A DNA stretch of 64,000 bases from an uncultured Methylopila sp. (GCA_902168115.1 CABHPB010000072.1:124001-188000); one strand, 5' to 3'. Counted from the first letter of the stretch, positions 52,860-62,233 are shown. Made by a program: numbers and translations. The notes: generated from the sequence alone by a model not told the origin.

Positions 52860-54470
52860 TCAGTCGTTCGAGGTCAGGCGAGCCAGCGCGGCGGCGCGCG
52901 CGGACCCGATGGCTTTCTCGGCCGAGACGCGGGCGCTGGCGCGCCCGGCCCAGTCCTCGGTCGCGGCGCGGGCCTGCTCGTCGAGTGACCCGCGGGCGGC
53001 GAGCGCCCCTTCGAGGTCCCCGGCCGAGCCGAGCGCCGCGACGCGCGCCCGCACTGCTGCCGGATCGGAACCGGCTGCCGCGTCCTTCGGCGTGATCTTC
53101 ACGACGCTCCCGGCGCTGGCGACGAAACGGTCGAGGATCGTTCCGGTCTGCTCCGACTTGACCGGCGCAAGGCCCGCGATCTCCGCCGCGAGCTCGGCGC
53201 CGAGCGCCTCTCGGGTCTCGAGACCCTTCGCGGCGTGGGAATCGAGCGCCGCGAGTTCGGCGGTCTCGCCGCTTGCGGCCTTCACCGCGTTGATCTCCGG
53301 CGCAAAGGGCCGACCCTCTGTCAGCGCCTGGTCGAGCGCGCCGAGCGCGACGACGACCCGCGCGTCGGGATCGCCCTTCGGGCGCTCCTTGAGCGCGGCG
53401 GCGACCTGGTCGACGCGGGCGGCGATCGGCGCGGTGGCGGCGGCGACCTTTTGGCCGATGCCGTCGACCGTCTGGCCGAGGTCCTCGATGCGGACCGTCA
53501 GGTCGGCGAGCTGGTCCTTGCTGGGCAGTTCCTTGAGACGCGCCTCGAAGCCAGCCATCCGGCCGCCGAGGATGGCGAGCTCCTGAGGAGAGGGCGTGTT
53601 CTGGAAGCGCAGCTCGAGGCCGTCGATGCGGCCGGCCAGCACGGCGATCGCAGGGTCCTGCGGAGGCGTCTTCGCGACCTGTTCGGCGAGCGCCTTGACC
53701 CCGCCCTCGACGCCAGCGACGCGCCCGGCGGTCGCCTCCGCCGACTGCGACAGGGCGCCAAGCTTCGTCTCGATCTGCGAGGTGTCGGCCGGCTTGATCC
53801 TGGCGATGTCGGACCGCAGCGCCGCGACGTCGCCGCCGACGGCGTTGAGCTTGGCCTCGACCGCCTGGACGCGGGAGGAATCGGGCTGTGCGACGCCGAT
53901 CAGCTCCTTGCCGAACAGGGCGACGCCGATCAGCGCGAGCGCCGCGCCGCCGAGCGCCGCGCCGAACATGCCGAGCACGCCGACGCCTTCGCGCACCGGC
54001 TGGACCGGCGCCGAGGCCGCGGCCGCGGTGGCGCGGGCCCTGGCGTCCGCGGGCGAGCCGGCCGCGGGGGAGGACGATGCGGACGGACCGGGCCTGACGG
54101 CTTCGGGCTTGGGCGCTCCGGGCGTAGCCGCTTGAGGCTTCGCTGGTTCAGGCTTGGCGGGCTCGGGCTTTGCCTGATCCGGCTTCGCCGCGTCCGGTTT
54201 AGGTGCGCCCGCCTTGGCCGGGTCGCCGGCGGGGGCCGGCGCGGCGGACGCGCTCGGGGATGTCGGCTTCGCCGGCTCCGGCGCCTTTGCCGAGGGCTGG
54301 TCGTCCGAGAGTTTGGCGTCCGAAGGCTTGGCGTCCGTCGGCTTCGATTCGGGCTTGGCCGCCTTCGGGGTCACGTCGGTCGCCGAGAGGTCGAGCGTCG
54401 GGGAGCGGGGCCGGGCGCTCGCGGCGCCCTTCGCGTCCTGTCCGGTCTCCGGTCCCTTCGGGTCCGCCAT
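52860..54470 (-). CDS. Mic60/mitofilin-like inner-membrane protein
   Basis: A 536-residue protein with a 130-residue disordered N-terminus of Pro/Ala/Lys repeats (PAKPEPAKP, KPDAAKPDQAKP), one membrane helix (about 165-190, VLGMFGAALGGAALALIGVALFG), a long coiled coil (about 200-360) and a helical C-terminal domain. The position between hemD and hemY matches alphaproteobacterial Mic60, the ancestor of the mitochondrial MICOS protein implicated in membrane bending. Sequence identity to mitofilin cannot be checked here; the call rests on architecture and position. ATG at 54470 (MADPKGP). Confidence 0.8.
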   Translation of the reverse strand: MADPKGPETGQDAKGAASARPRSPTLDLSATDVTPKAAKPESKPTDAKPSDAKLSDDQPSAKAPEPAKPTSPSASAAPAPAGDPAKAGAPKPDAAKPDQAKPEPAKPEPAKPQAATPGAPKPEAVRPGPSASSSPAAGSPADARARATAAAASAPVQPVREGVGVLGMFGAALGGAALALIGVALFGKELIGVAQPDSSRVQAVEAKLNAVGGDVAALRSDIARIKPADTSQIETKLGALSQSAEATAGRVAGVEGGVKALAEQVAKTPPQDPAIAVLAGRIDGLELRFQNTPSPQELAILGGRMAGFEARLKELPSKDQLADLTVRIEDLGQTVDGIGQKVAAATAPIAARVDQVAAALKERPKGDPDARVVVALGALDQALTEGRPFAPEINAVKAASGETAELAALDSHAAKGLETREALGAELAAEIAGLAPVKSEQTGTILDRFVASAGSVVKITPKDAAAGSDPAAVRARVAALGSAGDLEGALAARGSLDEQARAATEDWAGRASARVSAEKAIGSARAAALARLTSND

Positions 54471-54524
54471 TCCTGACCTCATGCAGCGTCTAGGGCGGAC
54501 CGCCGCGAAGCGGCCCGTGGGGTT

Positions 54525-55274
54525 CTACTTAGTCCGCCCAACGCCCGATGGCGAGCCGTTCCCGGCCAGCCGATCGAGCGTCTTTAGAAGGGCTTGCTCA
54601 TCCGGTCGCTCCGCCGTCTCGACGCGGCCGCAGCCGGCCTCACGGAGCGTGCGGGCGATCCGCTCGGCCAGAGCCGCATGCGGAACGGCGCGCGCCGCCT
54701 CGCCGAGGCCCGCGGCGTCGACGAGGGAAAGAAACGTCTGCGCGATCCGGCCGGAATGATGCAGCACGACGAGCCCGTCCGGCTCGGCGAGCGCGTCCGC
54801 GATCGCCGGCGGCAGCGCCGTCGCCGCCTCCGCCTTGTAGAGCTCGACGAGATCCACCCGGTGACCGTGCGAGGCGAGCGCGCCGGCGAGGTCGAAGGCG
54901 CGGTCGGCGCCCGCCGCATGCAGGAAGCGGGCGGGCGATGGAAACAGCCGGCGCGCCTCGGCGACGAGCGAGCGGCCGTCGCCCTCCGCGACGTGAACTG
55001 TCGCAAAGCCCGCCTCCCGGCCGGCCTGCGCCGTCCGGTCGCCGACCGCGATCAGCGGCGTCGACCGCAGCCTCGCCATTTCCGCGCGGACGGCGAGCTT
55101 CCTGAGGCCGTTCGCGCTGGTCGCGAGCACCGCGTCGAAGTTTCCGTCGGGAATGCGGGCGGGCAAGTCCGTGATGGCGAGAACCGGCGCCAGCGCCGGC
55201 GTGTGGCCGAGCCCGCGAAGCGCCTCCTCGGTCTTGCGGGCGGCGCGTTCCGGCCTCAGCACGAGCACCCTCAT
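54525..55274 (-). CDS. hemD: Uroporphyrinogen-III synthase
   Basis: Cyclises hydroxymethylbilane to uroporphyrinogen III. A 249-residue product of normal length for this poorly conserved family: MRVLVLRPERAARKTEEALRGLGHTPALAPVL, LATSANGLRKLA, IAVGDRTAQAGREAGF and VVLHHSGRIAQTFLSLV. It starts 4 bases after the hemC stop. Confidence 0.93.
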   Translation of the reverse strand: MRVLVLRPERAARKTEEALRGLGHTPALAPVLAITDLPARIPDGNFDAVLATSANGLRKLAVRAEMARLRSTPLIAVGDRTAQAGREAGFATVHVAEGDGRSLVAEARRLFPSPARFLHAAGADRAFDLAGALASHGHRVDLVELYKAEAATALPPAIADALAEPDGLVVLHHSGRIAQTFLSLVDAAGLGEAARAVPHAALAERIARTLREAGCGRVETAERPDEQALLKTLDRLAGNGSPSGVGRTK

Positions 55275-55278
55275 GCGT

Positions 55279-56223
55279 TCACCCGAAGGCCGCGAGCAGG
55301 TCCGGCGGGGTGCGCGCCTTGACGTCGCGCCCGGCCTCGGCGCCGAGCGCCTCGGCGTCGGACGCCGACCCGGATGCGGCGCCGGAGACCTCGCGCGCGC
55401 CGTCCTCGGAAAGCACCAGTCCCTTGAACCGCAGCGCGCCGTCGCTGACGCGCGCCAGCCCGGCGATCGGCGTGCGGCAGGAGCCGTCCAGCACTTTCAG
55501 GAAGGCGCGCTCGCATAGGAGCGCCGCGGCCGTGTCGGCGCAGTCGAGCTTGGCCAGCGCCTCGAGCGTCCGCGCGTCGCCGATCCGCGCGGTGACGGCG
55601 ACCGCGCCCTGGCCGAGCGCCGGCGGGAACGCCTCCTCGTCGAGGATCTCGGTGGCGTGCGCCTTCAGTCCGAGACGCGTCAGTCCGGCGAGCGCGAGCA
55701 GGGTCGCGTCGACCTCGCCGCGTCGCAGCTTTTCGAGGCGCGTCTGCACGTTGCCGCGGAAGGAGACGACCTTGAGGTCGGGGCGTCGGCGCCGCGCTAG
55801 GGCGCCGCGACGGAGCGAGGCCGTGCCGATCACCGCGCCCTGCGGCAGGGCGTCGATCGTCGCGGCCGCTCCGCCGATCAGCACGTCGCGCACGTCGGCG
55901 CGCCGCAGCGTCGCGGCCAAGGCCGTGCCTGGCGCGAGGTCGGTCGGAAGGTCCTTGGCGGAATGGACGGCGAGATCGACGCGCCCGTCGAGCAGCGCCT
56001 CGTCGATCTCCTTGACGAACAGACCCTTGCCGCCCGCCTCGCTCAGCGGCCGGTCCTGGATCGCGTCGCCGGTGGTCCGGATCGTGACGATCTCGACCGC
56101 GTCCGGCTCGACGCCGAGAGCGGCCAGCAAGCCGTCGCGGACCGCGTTGGCCTGCCAGAGCGCGAGCGGCGAGCCGCGGGTGCCGATGCGAAAGAGGGGC
56201 GCGGCCATGGGGCGCTTCGTCAT
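55279..56223 (-). CDS. hemC: Hydroxymethylbilane synthase (porphobilinogen deaminase)
   Basis: Polymerises four porphobilinogens. Motifs are RIGTRGSPLALWQA, VHSAKDLPTDLAPGTALAA, GTASLRRGALARRRRPDL, FRGNVQTRLEKLRRGEVDATLLALAGL and FLKVLDGSCRTPIAG with the cofactor-bearing Cys. The 314-residue length is usual. The start is uncertain: ATG at 56223 or 56208 both lack a good ribosome site. In many relatives tsaD is divergent from hemC; here the upstream neighbour is the NrtR-like gene on the same strand. Confidence 0.95.
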   Translation of the reverse strand: MTKRPMAAPLFRIGTRGSPLALWQANAVRDGLLAALGVEPDAVEIVTIRTTGDAIQDRPLSEAGGKGLFVKEIDEALLDGRVDLAVHSAKDLPTDLAPGTALAATLRRADVRDVLIGGAAATIDALPQGAVIGTASLRRGALARRRRPDLKVVSFRGNVQTRLEKLRRGEVDATLLALAGLTRLGLKAHATEILDEEAFPPALGQGAVAVTARIGDARTLEALAKLDCADTAAALLCERAFLKVLDGSCRTPIAGLARVSDGALRFKGLVLSEDGAREVSGAASGSASDAEALGAEAGRDVKARTPPDLLAAFG

Positions 56224-56284
56224 CCATCTGTCAGGGAGGTCACGCGCCCCATGCATAGCGAGGAGGCGCCGTCGCGTCGAGCAG

Positions 56285-57244
56285 TCAGCCGCGCCCGAAC
56301 CTCAGGCCGGGGGCAGGGCGCTCCTCGATCACCTCGCGCCGGAACCGGTAGAGCTGCGCCGGGCGCCCGCCGGTGGCGGCCTCGGTCTGGCCCGTCGGCT
56401 CGACCAGCGCGGCGCTCTCGACGAGGCGGCGGAAGTTCTGCTTGTGCAGGCGCCGGCCCGCCACGGCCTCGACCGTCTGCTGCAGGGCGGTCAGTGTGAA
56501 GCGCGGCGGCATCAGCTCGAACACCACCGGCCGGTACTTCAGCTTTCCGCGCAGCCGGCCCATCGCGGTCGCGAGGATGCGGCGGTGATCGTCCCGCATG
56601 GCCTCGCCGAGCCTCGGCTGCGCTTTGCGCGCCAGCGCCGCCGGCCGGCCGTCGCGCCGCGCCTCCTCGACGAGGCCGGCCTCGTAGAGGAGCTCGTAGC
56701 GGTCGAGCACCTTCTCCTCGTCCCAGGGGCTGCCGTCCATGCCGAAGCAGAGCCGCGCCCGGGCGAGCCGCGGCAGGTCGCGCCCGGTGTCCGCCTCCGG
56801 CGCCTCCGCCGCCCAGCGGTCGATCGCCGGGAGGATCTCCTGGTCGAGCAGGTCGGGGCGCTTTCGCCGCCAGTCCTCCCACGGAAAATAGCCGTACCAG
56901 GGCCGGAAGGCGGCGCCCGCCTCCTTCAGCAGCGAGGCGTCGCGGGGGCGTCGGGTGAGCGCGAGATAGCCGATCGAGATCATGTGCGGCGCGTCCGGCG
57001 CGATCGCCCGGCCGCGATCTCCGAAGGTGTAGAGCTGCTCGACATAGCCGACGTCGAGGGCGGTCTGGTCGGCGATCGATGTTCTCAGCGCGATCTCGAT
57101 CGTCCGGTCCCGCGCCGGCTCGAAGGCGCCGGACGGCAGGCCCGCGAGCCCGTCGCCGGCGCGCGCGACAAGAATCTCCGGCGCGTCGCGCTCGACCGCG
57201 ACGACGGCAGCAGACAGTCCGATGCCGACGCCGCCTTCGCTCAT
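56285..57244 (-). CDS. NrtR-type NAD regulator (Nudix-like plus winged helix)
   Basis: A 319-residue protein. The N-terminal half is a Nudix-like fold (GVGIGLSAAVVAVERDAPEILVARAGDGLAGLPSGAFEP) whose catalytic Nudix box is missing the Glu-rich core (the RIE IALRTSIADQ region has no EExGE), so it is probably a sensor. The C-terminal part, about 240-310, is a winged helix (FELMPPRFTLTALQQTVEAVAGRRLHKQNFRRLVE, GRPAQLYRF), as in NrtR repressors of NAD biosynthesis that bind ADP-ribose. Its start overlaps the upstream phosphatase stop (ATGA). Confidence 0.82.
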   Translation of the reverse strand: MSEGGVGIGLSAAVVAVERDAPEILVARAGDGLAGLPSGAFEPARDRTIEIALRTSIADQTALDVGYVEQLYTFGDRGRAIAPDAPHMISIGYLALTRRPRDASLLKEAGAAFRPWYGYFPWEDWRRKRPDLLDQEILPAIDRWAAEAPEADTGRDLPRLARARLCFGMDGSPWDEEKVLDRYELLYEAGLVEEARRDGRPAALARKAQPRLGEAMRDDHRRILATAMGRLRGKLKYRPVVFELMPPRFTLTALQQTVEAVAGRRLHKQNFRRLVESAALVEPTGQTEAATGGRPAQLYRFRREVIEERPAPGLRFGRG

Positions 57245-57744
57245 CGCGCGGGACCGAGCGCAAACGGCGCGCCCTCGTAGCAATCCGCGCCGCGCCCGAT
57301 CGCCTCGATCGCCCGGACCATGCGGCCGTCGCGCCCGAGCGCCTCGTCCGCAAGGCGCACGATCAGCCCGTTCGGCGTCGCGGTCGCGCTGAGCCGACGG
57401 AGCGTTTCGGCGAGCTCGGCCTCGTCCCGATCCGGCTCGCGGGCGCAGGCGATGGCGTAGGCCATCGCGGTCGACCGGCTCACGCCGGCATAGCAGTGGA
57501 CGAGGATCGCACCCTTGTCTCGCGCAGCGAAATCGAGCGCTTCGGCGACATGGTCGGCGGCCGGAAGCGTATAGCCCTCCAGCGGTTCGACGATGTCGTG
57601 GAAGTAAAGCGTGAGGTGATTCGAAGGCGCGACGCCGGCCGGTCGCTCGATCTCGGTGCCCACCGCCACGAGCGACAGGACACGTCGAAGGCCATGCGCC
57701 GAGACGGTGCTGGAGATGTGGGCGAGGGGGCAGACATGGATCAT
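57241..57744 (-). CDS. Dual-specificity/tyrosine phosphatase family protein
   Basis: A 167-residue cysteine-based phosphatase. The signature CX5R is HCYAGVSRSTAMAY (Cys near 82, Arg near 88), and the general-acid Asp probably lies in YFHDIVEP. The N-terminus MIHVCPLAHISSTV fits the small prokaryotic DSP-like family. ATG at 57744 is preferred to the frame opening 12 codons earlier. It overlaps the NrtR-like gene by 4 bases and lies 61 bases after the HD-domain gene. Confidence 0.9.
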   Translation of the reverse strand: MIHVCPLAHISSTVSAHGLRRVLSLVAVGTEIERPAGVAPSNHLTLYFHDIVEPLEGYTLPAADHVAEALDFAARDKGAILVHCYAGVSRSTAMAYAIACAREPDRDEAELAETLRRLSATATPNGLIVRLADEALGRDGRMVRAIEAIGRGADCYEGAPFALGPAR

Positions 57745-57805
57745 GCGCGACAGGATAGCGTCCAACCCCGCCCGCGGCATCGGACGAAGGGAGGTCGGCT
57801 CCGCG

Positions 57806-58429
57806 TCATGTCTGCAGCGCGTCGAAGCGCGCGGCGAAGCGGCGCGTCGCGACGTCGGCCGGCCATGGGTCGAGCGGCGTCTGGATCGGGACGGCTTCCG
57901 GCGCGCCGAAGATCTCCATGGCCTCGCTTATCGAGAAGCCGGCGAGTCGCGTCGCCTCGAGGAAGGCGGCGGCCCGGTCGGCGCGCTTCACCAGCTTGAC
58001 GACCGCTGCGGTCGGTTCAGGCGGCAGCCCGAAGCGCAGGCGGATGGCGCGCTCCAGGCGCTGCTCCACCCCGCCATACTCGCCGCCGAGCACCGCCTTG
58101 AACGGGCTGATCATGTCGCCGATCACATATTCCGCGGCGTCGTGCAGGAGCGCGGACAGGCGGACCGCGACGCTCGCGTCCGGCGCGATGCGGCCGACGA
58201 TCTCCTCCACCAGTAGCGAGTGCTGGGCGACGGAGAAGGCGTTCGGGCCGAGGGTCTGGCCGTTCCAGCGCGCGACGCGGGCGAGACCGTGCGCGATGTC
58301 CTCGATCTCGACATCCAGCGGGGACGGGTCGAGCAGGTCGAGCCGCCGCCCGGACAGCATCCTCTGCCATGCGCGGGGGCGGGCGCCGGGCGCGCGGCGC
58401 CTGCGGGTGGAGGAAGCAGGATCGGGCAT
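57806..58429 (-). CDS. HD-domain phosphohydrolase (YfbR-like)
   Basis: A 207-residue HD-superfamily protein. The metal site is visible: His in SVAQHSLLVEEI, HD in ALLHDAAEYVIGDMISPFK, and a later Asp in KRADRAAAFLEATRL. The sequence resembles YfbR-type 5'-nucleotidases. It opens with a 20-residue basic tail. As the first gene of the HD-phosphatase-NrtR run it may hydrolyse a nucleotide tied to NAD or haem metabolism, which is inference. Confidence 0.9.
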   Translation of the reverse strand: MPDPASSTRRRRAPGARPRAWQRMLSGRRLDLLDPSPLDVEIEDIAHGLARVARWNGQTLGPNAFSVAQHSLLVEEIVGRIAPDASVAVRLSALLHDAAEYVIGDMISPFKAVLGGEYGGVEQRLERAIRLRFGLPPEPTAAVVKLVKRADRAAAFLEATRLAGFSISEAMEIFGAPEAVPIQTPLDPWPADVATRRFAARFDALQT

Positions 58430-58518
58430 ATTCCCTTTGACAGCTCTGAGCGGCTTTCCGAAGGATGCGCCCCGAGCGCCGCCCCCGACAAGAACGCGAC
58501 GCCGGAGGAGACCCGACC

Positions 58519-59172
58519 ATGGCCGTGCTCTACGGACCCGAACATCGCGCCCTGCAGGATGAGCACGATTCGCGCCGCCTCGCCGACCTCTGGCAGGAGA
58601 TGCTGATCCATGGCGCGCTCGCCGAAGACGAGCAGGCCTTCATCGCAAGCCGCGACTTCTTCTTCCTGTCGACCGTCGACGCCGAGGGCAAGCCGACCGT
58701 GTCCTACAAGGGCGGCGGCGCCGGCTTCGTGCGCGTGCTCGATCCCTCGACGATCGCTTTCCCCGGCTATGACGGCAACGGCATGTTCCTGTCGGCCGGC
58801 AACATCGCCGAAAATCCCTCCATCGGCCTGCTGTTCATCGACTTCGAGACGCCGCACAGGCTGCGCGTTCAGGGCGAAGCGGAGCTGGTGCGGAGCGGAG
58901 AGCTGGTCGAGAGCTTTCCGGGCGCGGCCTACGCCGTCCGGGTCGCGATCACCGACGCCTTCGTCAACTGCGGTCGCTACATCCACAAGATGACGAGGGC
59001 GCAGACCTCCCGTCATGTTCCGGACGCGTGGGGCGACCAGCCGATCGCCGAGTGGAAGCGCATCGACCTCGTCCAGCCGCATCTGCCCGCGCAGGACCGA
59101 AGGCCGGTCGCGGAGGCCGGCGAACTGAGTTTTGACCAGTACGGCGCAAAGGTCGCGGCGGGCGACACCTGA
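58519..59172 (+). CDS. Pyridoxamine 5'-phosphate oxidase-like FMN-binding protein
   Basis: A 217-residue PNPOx-like split-barrel protein: DFFFLSTVDAEGKPTVSYKGGGAGFVRVLDPSTIAFPGYDGNGMF then NPSIGLLFIDFETPHRLRVQGEAEL. These flavin-binding proteins often act as F420/FMN/haem-linked oxidoreductases; true PdxH function is unlikely because of the different N-terminus and C-terminal region. GGAGGAG precedes the ATG. It is divergent from the HD gene. Confidence 0.88.
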   Translation: MAVLYGPEHRALQDEHDSRRLADLWQEMLIHGALAEDEQAFIASRDFFFLSTVDAEGKPTVSYKGGGAGFVRVLDPSTIAFPGYDGNGMFLSAGNIAENPSIGLLFIDFETPHRLRVQGEAELVRSGELVESFPGAAYAVRVAITDAFVNCGRYIHKMTRAQTSRHVPDAWGDQPIAEWKRIDLVQPHLPAQDRRPVAEAGELSFDQYGAKVAAGDT

Positions 59173-59300
59173 GCCGGCGTCCGCAGGCTTCGTCCGGCTC
59201 CGCGCGCCTATAGAGCGGACGCTCGCCTTCTCATCACGCGCGCGCGAGCTAGAATGACCCTCAACAAGTCGTGAGGCACACGGCGGACGGAGGGCGTTCC

Positions 59301-60632
59301 ATGACGGCGGCGACGGCTTCGGGACCAGGGGCGGCTGCGCCGCGGCCCTGGTACAAGATCCTCTATGTTCAGGTGCTGATCGCGGTCGCGCTCGGCATCC
59401 TGCTCGGTTACTTCTACCCGGATCTCGGCAAGGCGATGAAGCCGCTCGGCGAGGCTTTCATCAAGCTCGTCAAGATGTTGATCGCGCCGATCATCTTCCT
59501 CACGGTCGTCCACGGCATCGCGTCGATGAGCGACATGAAGAAGGTCGGCCGGGTCGGCCTGAAGGCGCTGGTCTACTTCGAGGTCCTGACCACGATCGCG
59601 CTGGTCGTCGGGCTCGTCGTGGTGAACGTGCTGAAGCCCGGCGTCGGCATGAACGTCGACCCGACAAAGCTCGACGCCGGGTCGATCGCCAAATACCAGA
59701 AGGCGGCCGAAGGCCAGTCGGTCACCGACTTCTTCCTGCACATCATCCCGGACCAGGTGGTCGGCGCCTTCGCGCAGGGCGAGATCATCCAGGTCCTGTT
59801 TTTCGCCGTGCTGTTCGCCTTCGCCCTGCACATGCTCGGCGACCGCGGCAAGCCGGTCATGAACCTCGTCGACGCGACGATGGAGATCTTCTTCCGGATC
59901 GTCTCGATCGTGATGCGGGCGGCGCCGATCGGCGCCTTCGGCGCGATGGCCTACACGATCGGCAGCCAGGGCCTCGGGGCGCTCGCCTCGCTCGGCTACC
60001 TGATGGGCGCGTTCTACCTCACCTGCCTGATCTTCATTTTCGGCGTGCTGGGGATCGTGGCGTGGCTGACGGGCTTCTCGATCTTCAAGTTCGTCCGCTA
60101 CATCAAGGAAGAGCTGCTGATCGTGCTCGGCACCTCGTCGTCAGAGTCCGTGCTGCCGCGCATGCTCGACAAGATGAAGCGCGCGGGCGCGGAGGAGAGC
60201 GTGGTCGGCCTCGTCATCCCGGCCGGCTACTCCTTCAACCTCGACGGGACCTGCATCTACCTGACGATGGCCGCGATCTTCCTCGCGCAGGCCACCAACA
60301 CTGACCAGACGCTGTGGCAGCAGATCGTGATCCTGGCGATCCTGCTGCTGACCTCGAAGGGCGCGGCGGGCGTCACCGGCTCGGGCTTCATCGTGCTGGC
60401 GGCCACGCTGCAGTCGGTCGAGCACATCCCGGTCACGGCGATCGCGCTCATCCTCGGCATCGACCGCTTCATGTCGGAAGCCCGCGCGCTGACCAACCTC
60501 GTCGGCAACGGCGTCGCGACCCTCGTGGTCGCGAAGTGGGAGGGCGCGCTCGACGAGGAGAAGCTGCACGCCGAACTCAATTCCGGAGGCGGTTCGAACC
60601 CCGACGAGATCGTCGCGACAGCGAAGGCGTGA
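59301..60632 (+). CDS. dctA: C4-dicarboxylate/H+ (or Na+) symporter
   Basis: A 443-residue DAACS-family transporter. The N-terminus [24 protein letters not shown] and [24 protein letters not shown] are DctA-like; [12 protein letters not shown], the SYSFNLDGT substrate region ([24 protein letters not shown]) and [32 protein letters not shown] complete it. Eight membrane segments plus hairpins are expected. No sigma-54 site or dctBD genes are seen nearby; a plain TAGAAT -10 lies about 60 bases upstream. Confidence 0.95.
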   Translation: MTAATASGPGAAAPRPWYKILYVQVLIAVALGILLGYFYPDLGKAMKPLGEAFIKLVKMLIAPIIFLTVVHGIASMSDMKKVGRVGLKALVYFEVLTTIALVVGLVVVNVLKPGVGMNVDPTKLDAGSIAKYQKAAEGQSVTDFFLHIIPDQVVGAFAQGEIIQVLFFAVLFAFALHMLGDRGKPVMNLVDATMEIFFRIVSIVMRAAPIGAFGAMAYTIGSQGLGALASLGYLMGAFYLTCLIFIFGVLGIVAWLTGFSIFKFVRYIKEELLIVLGTSSSESVLPRMLDKMKRAGAEESVVGLVIPAGYSFNLDGTCIYLTMAAIFLAQATNTDQTLWQQIVILAILLLTSKGAAGVTGSGFIVLAATLQSVEHIPVTAIALILGIDRFMSEARALTNLVGNGVATLVVAKWEGALDEEKLHAELNSGGGSNPDEIVATAKA

Positions 60633-60651
60633 ACTGGGGCGGCGGGAAGGT

Positions 60652-61281
60652 CTATTTCCCGCCGCTTCCCACCGCCTCGTGCCGCCAGCAGTCGACCATG
60701 TGGTCGTTGACCATGCCGACGGCCTGCATGAAGGCATAGACGATCACCGGGCCGCAAAAGGTGAAGCCGCGCTTCTTGAGGTCCTTCGACAGCGCTTCCG
60801 ATACCGGCGTCGCGGTCGGCACGTCGCCCATCGAGCGTGGGTGGTTGACGACCGGGCGGCCGTCGACGAAGCCCCAGAGGTAGTCCGAAAAATCCTCGCC
60901 CCTCTCGGCCATGGCGAGATAGGCGCGGGCGCCCTTGATCGCGCCCTCGATCTTGGCGCGGGCGCGCACGATGCCTGGATCGCCCATCAGCCGCGCGACG
61001 TCCCCCTCGCCATAGGCCGCGACGATCTCCGGCCGAAACCCCTCGAAGGCCGCGCGGAAGGCGTCGCGCTTCCTCAGGATCGTGATCCAGGCGAGCCCGG
61101 CCTGAAAGCCGTCGAGAACAAGCTTCTCGTAGAGCGCGCGCGGGTCACGCTCGGGCACGCCCCAGTCAGTGTCGTGATAGGCGACGTAGAGCGGATCGGT
61201 CCCGCACCAGCGGCAGCGGCACTTGCCGTCGGCGTGGTCGAGGACGCCGGCTCTCTCTTCCTTGACGCCTAATCCGCTCAA
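60652..61281 (-). CDS. tag: DNA-3-methyladenine glycosylase I
   Basis: Removes 3-methyladenine from alkylated DNA. The 209-residue protein has the Tag zinc site CRCRWCGTDPLYVAYHDTDWGVPERD (Cys, and later His and Cys in CWRHE), GFQAGLAWITILRKRDAFR and GFTFCGPVIVYAFMQAVGMVNDHMVDC. The only start giving the full domain is TTG at 61281, overlapping the ygfZ stop (TTGA); the next candidates would cut into the Zn region. Coupled to ygfZ. Confidence 0.93.
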   Translation of the reverse strand: MSGLGVKEERAGVLDHADGKCRCRWCGTDPLYVAYHDTDWGVPERDPRALYEKLVLDGFQAGLAWITILRKRDAFRAAFEGFRPEIVAAYGEGDVARLMGDPGIVRARAKIEGAIKGARAYLAMAERGEDFSDYLWGFVDGRPVVNHPRSMGDVPTATPVSEALSKDLKKRGFTFCGPVIVYAFMQAVGMVNDHMVDCWRHEAVGSGGK

Positions 61282-62165
61282 GCGGCGCTCTCGCCGGGGA
61301 TGGCGAAACGCGCCCAGGCGGCCTTCTCGACGGTCAGCATCGCCGAGCCCGCGATCAGCGGCTGTCCCGCCTCGCGCGCCTCCGCGGCCCTGTCGAGACG
61401 GATCAGCGCAAGGCCGTGGCCGTCGACCGACGAGCCCATGCGGCCGACGGTCTTGTCGCCCGCCATGACCGCCGCGCCGATCTCGGGAGGCAGCCCGTCG
61501 ATGACGACCGGCGTCACGCGCGTGCGCGCCGTGCCGCGATGCTCCATCCGGCTCACGACCTCCTGGCCGACATAGCATCCCTTCTTGAAGTCGATGCCGT
61601 TCAGCTGGTCGAGGCAGGCCTCGTGCGGGAAGGCGTCGCCATAGACGAAGTCGAGCCCGCCCATCGGCGCGCCGAGCGCGATGCGGTGCTCGCGATAGGC
61701 CTCGAGCCCGGCCTCGTGCACGCCGTCCGGCATGGGCGCGCCGGGCGCGAGATAGGCGCGGGCGCCGAGGCCCGGAATGCGCGGATCGATCACCAGCTGC
61801 GGCTCGCGCGGCAGCAGGCCGTCGCCCCACACGACCAGCACGCGCGTCGTCTCGCTGACGTCGGCGACCTCCACCTTGGAGCGCAGCCGGTAGAGCGTCA
61901 GGCGGCGCACGAGGTCGGCGACGTGGGAGAGGGGAACGTCGAGCAGGAAGCCGTCCGCCGTCTTCGAAGCCAGCATGTCGACGATGATCTTGCCCTGCGG
62001 CGTCAGCAGCGCGGCGTAGGCGGCGCGGCCGGGCGCCAGCTTGCCGACGTCGTTGGTCAGGAGGTTGTCGAGGAAACGGCCGGCGTCGGGGCCGGTCACC
62101 GTCAACGCCCCGCGCTGATCGAGGAAAGCTCCGCGCATAGCCGGCTTCTCCGTCCGTATTGCCAT
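61278..62165 (-). CDS. ygfZ: Folate-dependent Fe-S cluster assembly/repair protein YgfZ
   Basis: A 295-residue GcvT-like protein with the diagnostic KGCYVGQEVVSR motif near residue 200; the C-terminal domain ends with SAMLTVEKAAWARFAIPGE. YgfZ helps maintain Fe-S enzymes, using tetrahydrofolate. It is divergent from the dihydroorotase (68-base gap) and overlaps tag by 4 bases. Confidence 0.95.
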   Translation of the reverse strand: MAIRTEKPAMRGAFLDQRGALTVTGPDAGRFLDNLLTNDVGKLAPGRAAYAALLTPQGKIIVDMLASKTADGFLLDVPLSHVADLVRRLTLYRLRSKVEVADVSETTRVLVVWGDGLLPREPQLVIDPRIPGLGARAYLAPGAPMPDGVHEAGLEAYREHRIALGAPMGGLDFVYGDAFPHEACLDQLNGIDFKKGCYVGQEVVSRMEHRGTARTRVTPVVIDGLPPEIGAAVMAGDKTVGRMGSSVDGHGLALIRLDRAAEAREAGQPLIAGSAMLTVEKAAWARFAIPGESAA

Positions 62166-62233
62166 CGCCCCTGCGCGAAGGTAGCCACGCCGGAGCCGCC
62201 CCTCAAGCCGATCCTTCGATGAGGTGATTTCAC

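Noticed and set aside
54060-54330. Apparent tandem repeat from Pro/Ala/Lys units
   Set aside because: It is coding low-complexity sequence in the Mic60-like N-terminus, with irregular units; not a DNA repeat element or CRISPR.
59173-59300. Sigma-54 promoter for dctA
   Set aside because: Expected from rhizobial dctA, but no GG-N10-GC element with a fitting context was found.
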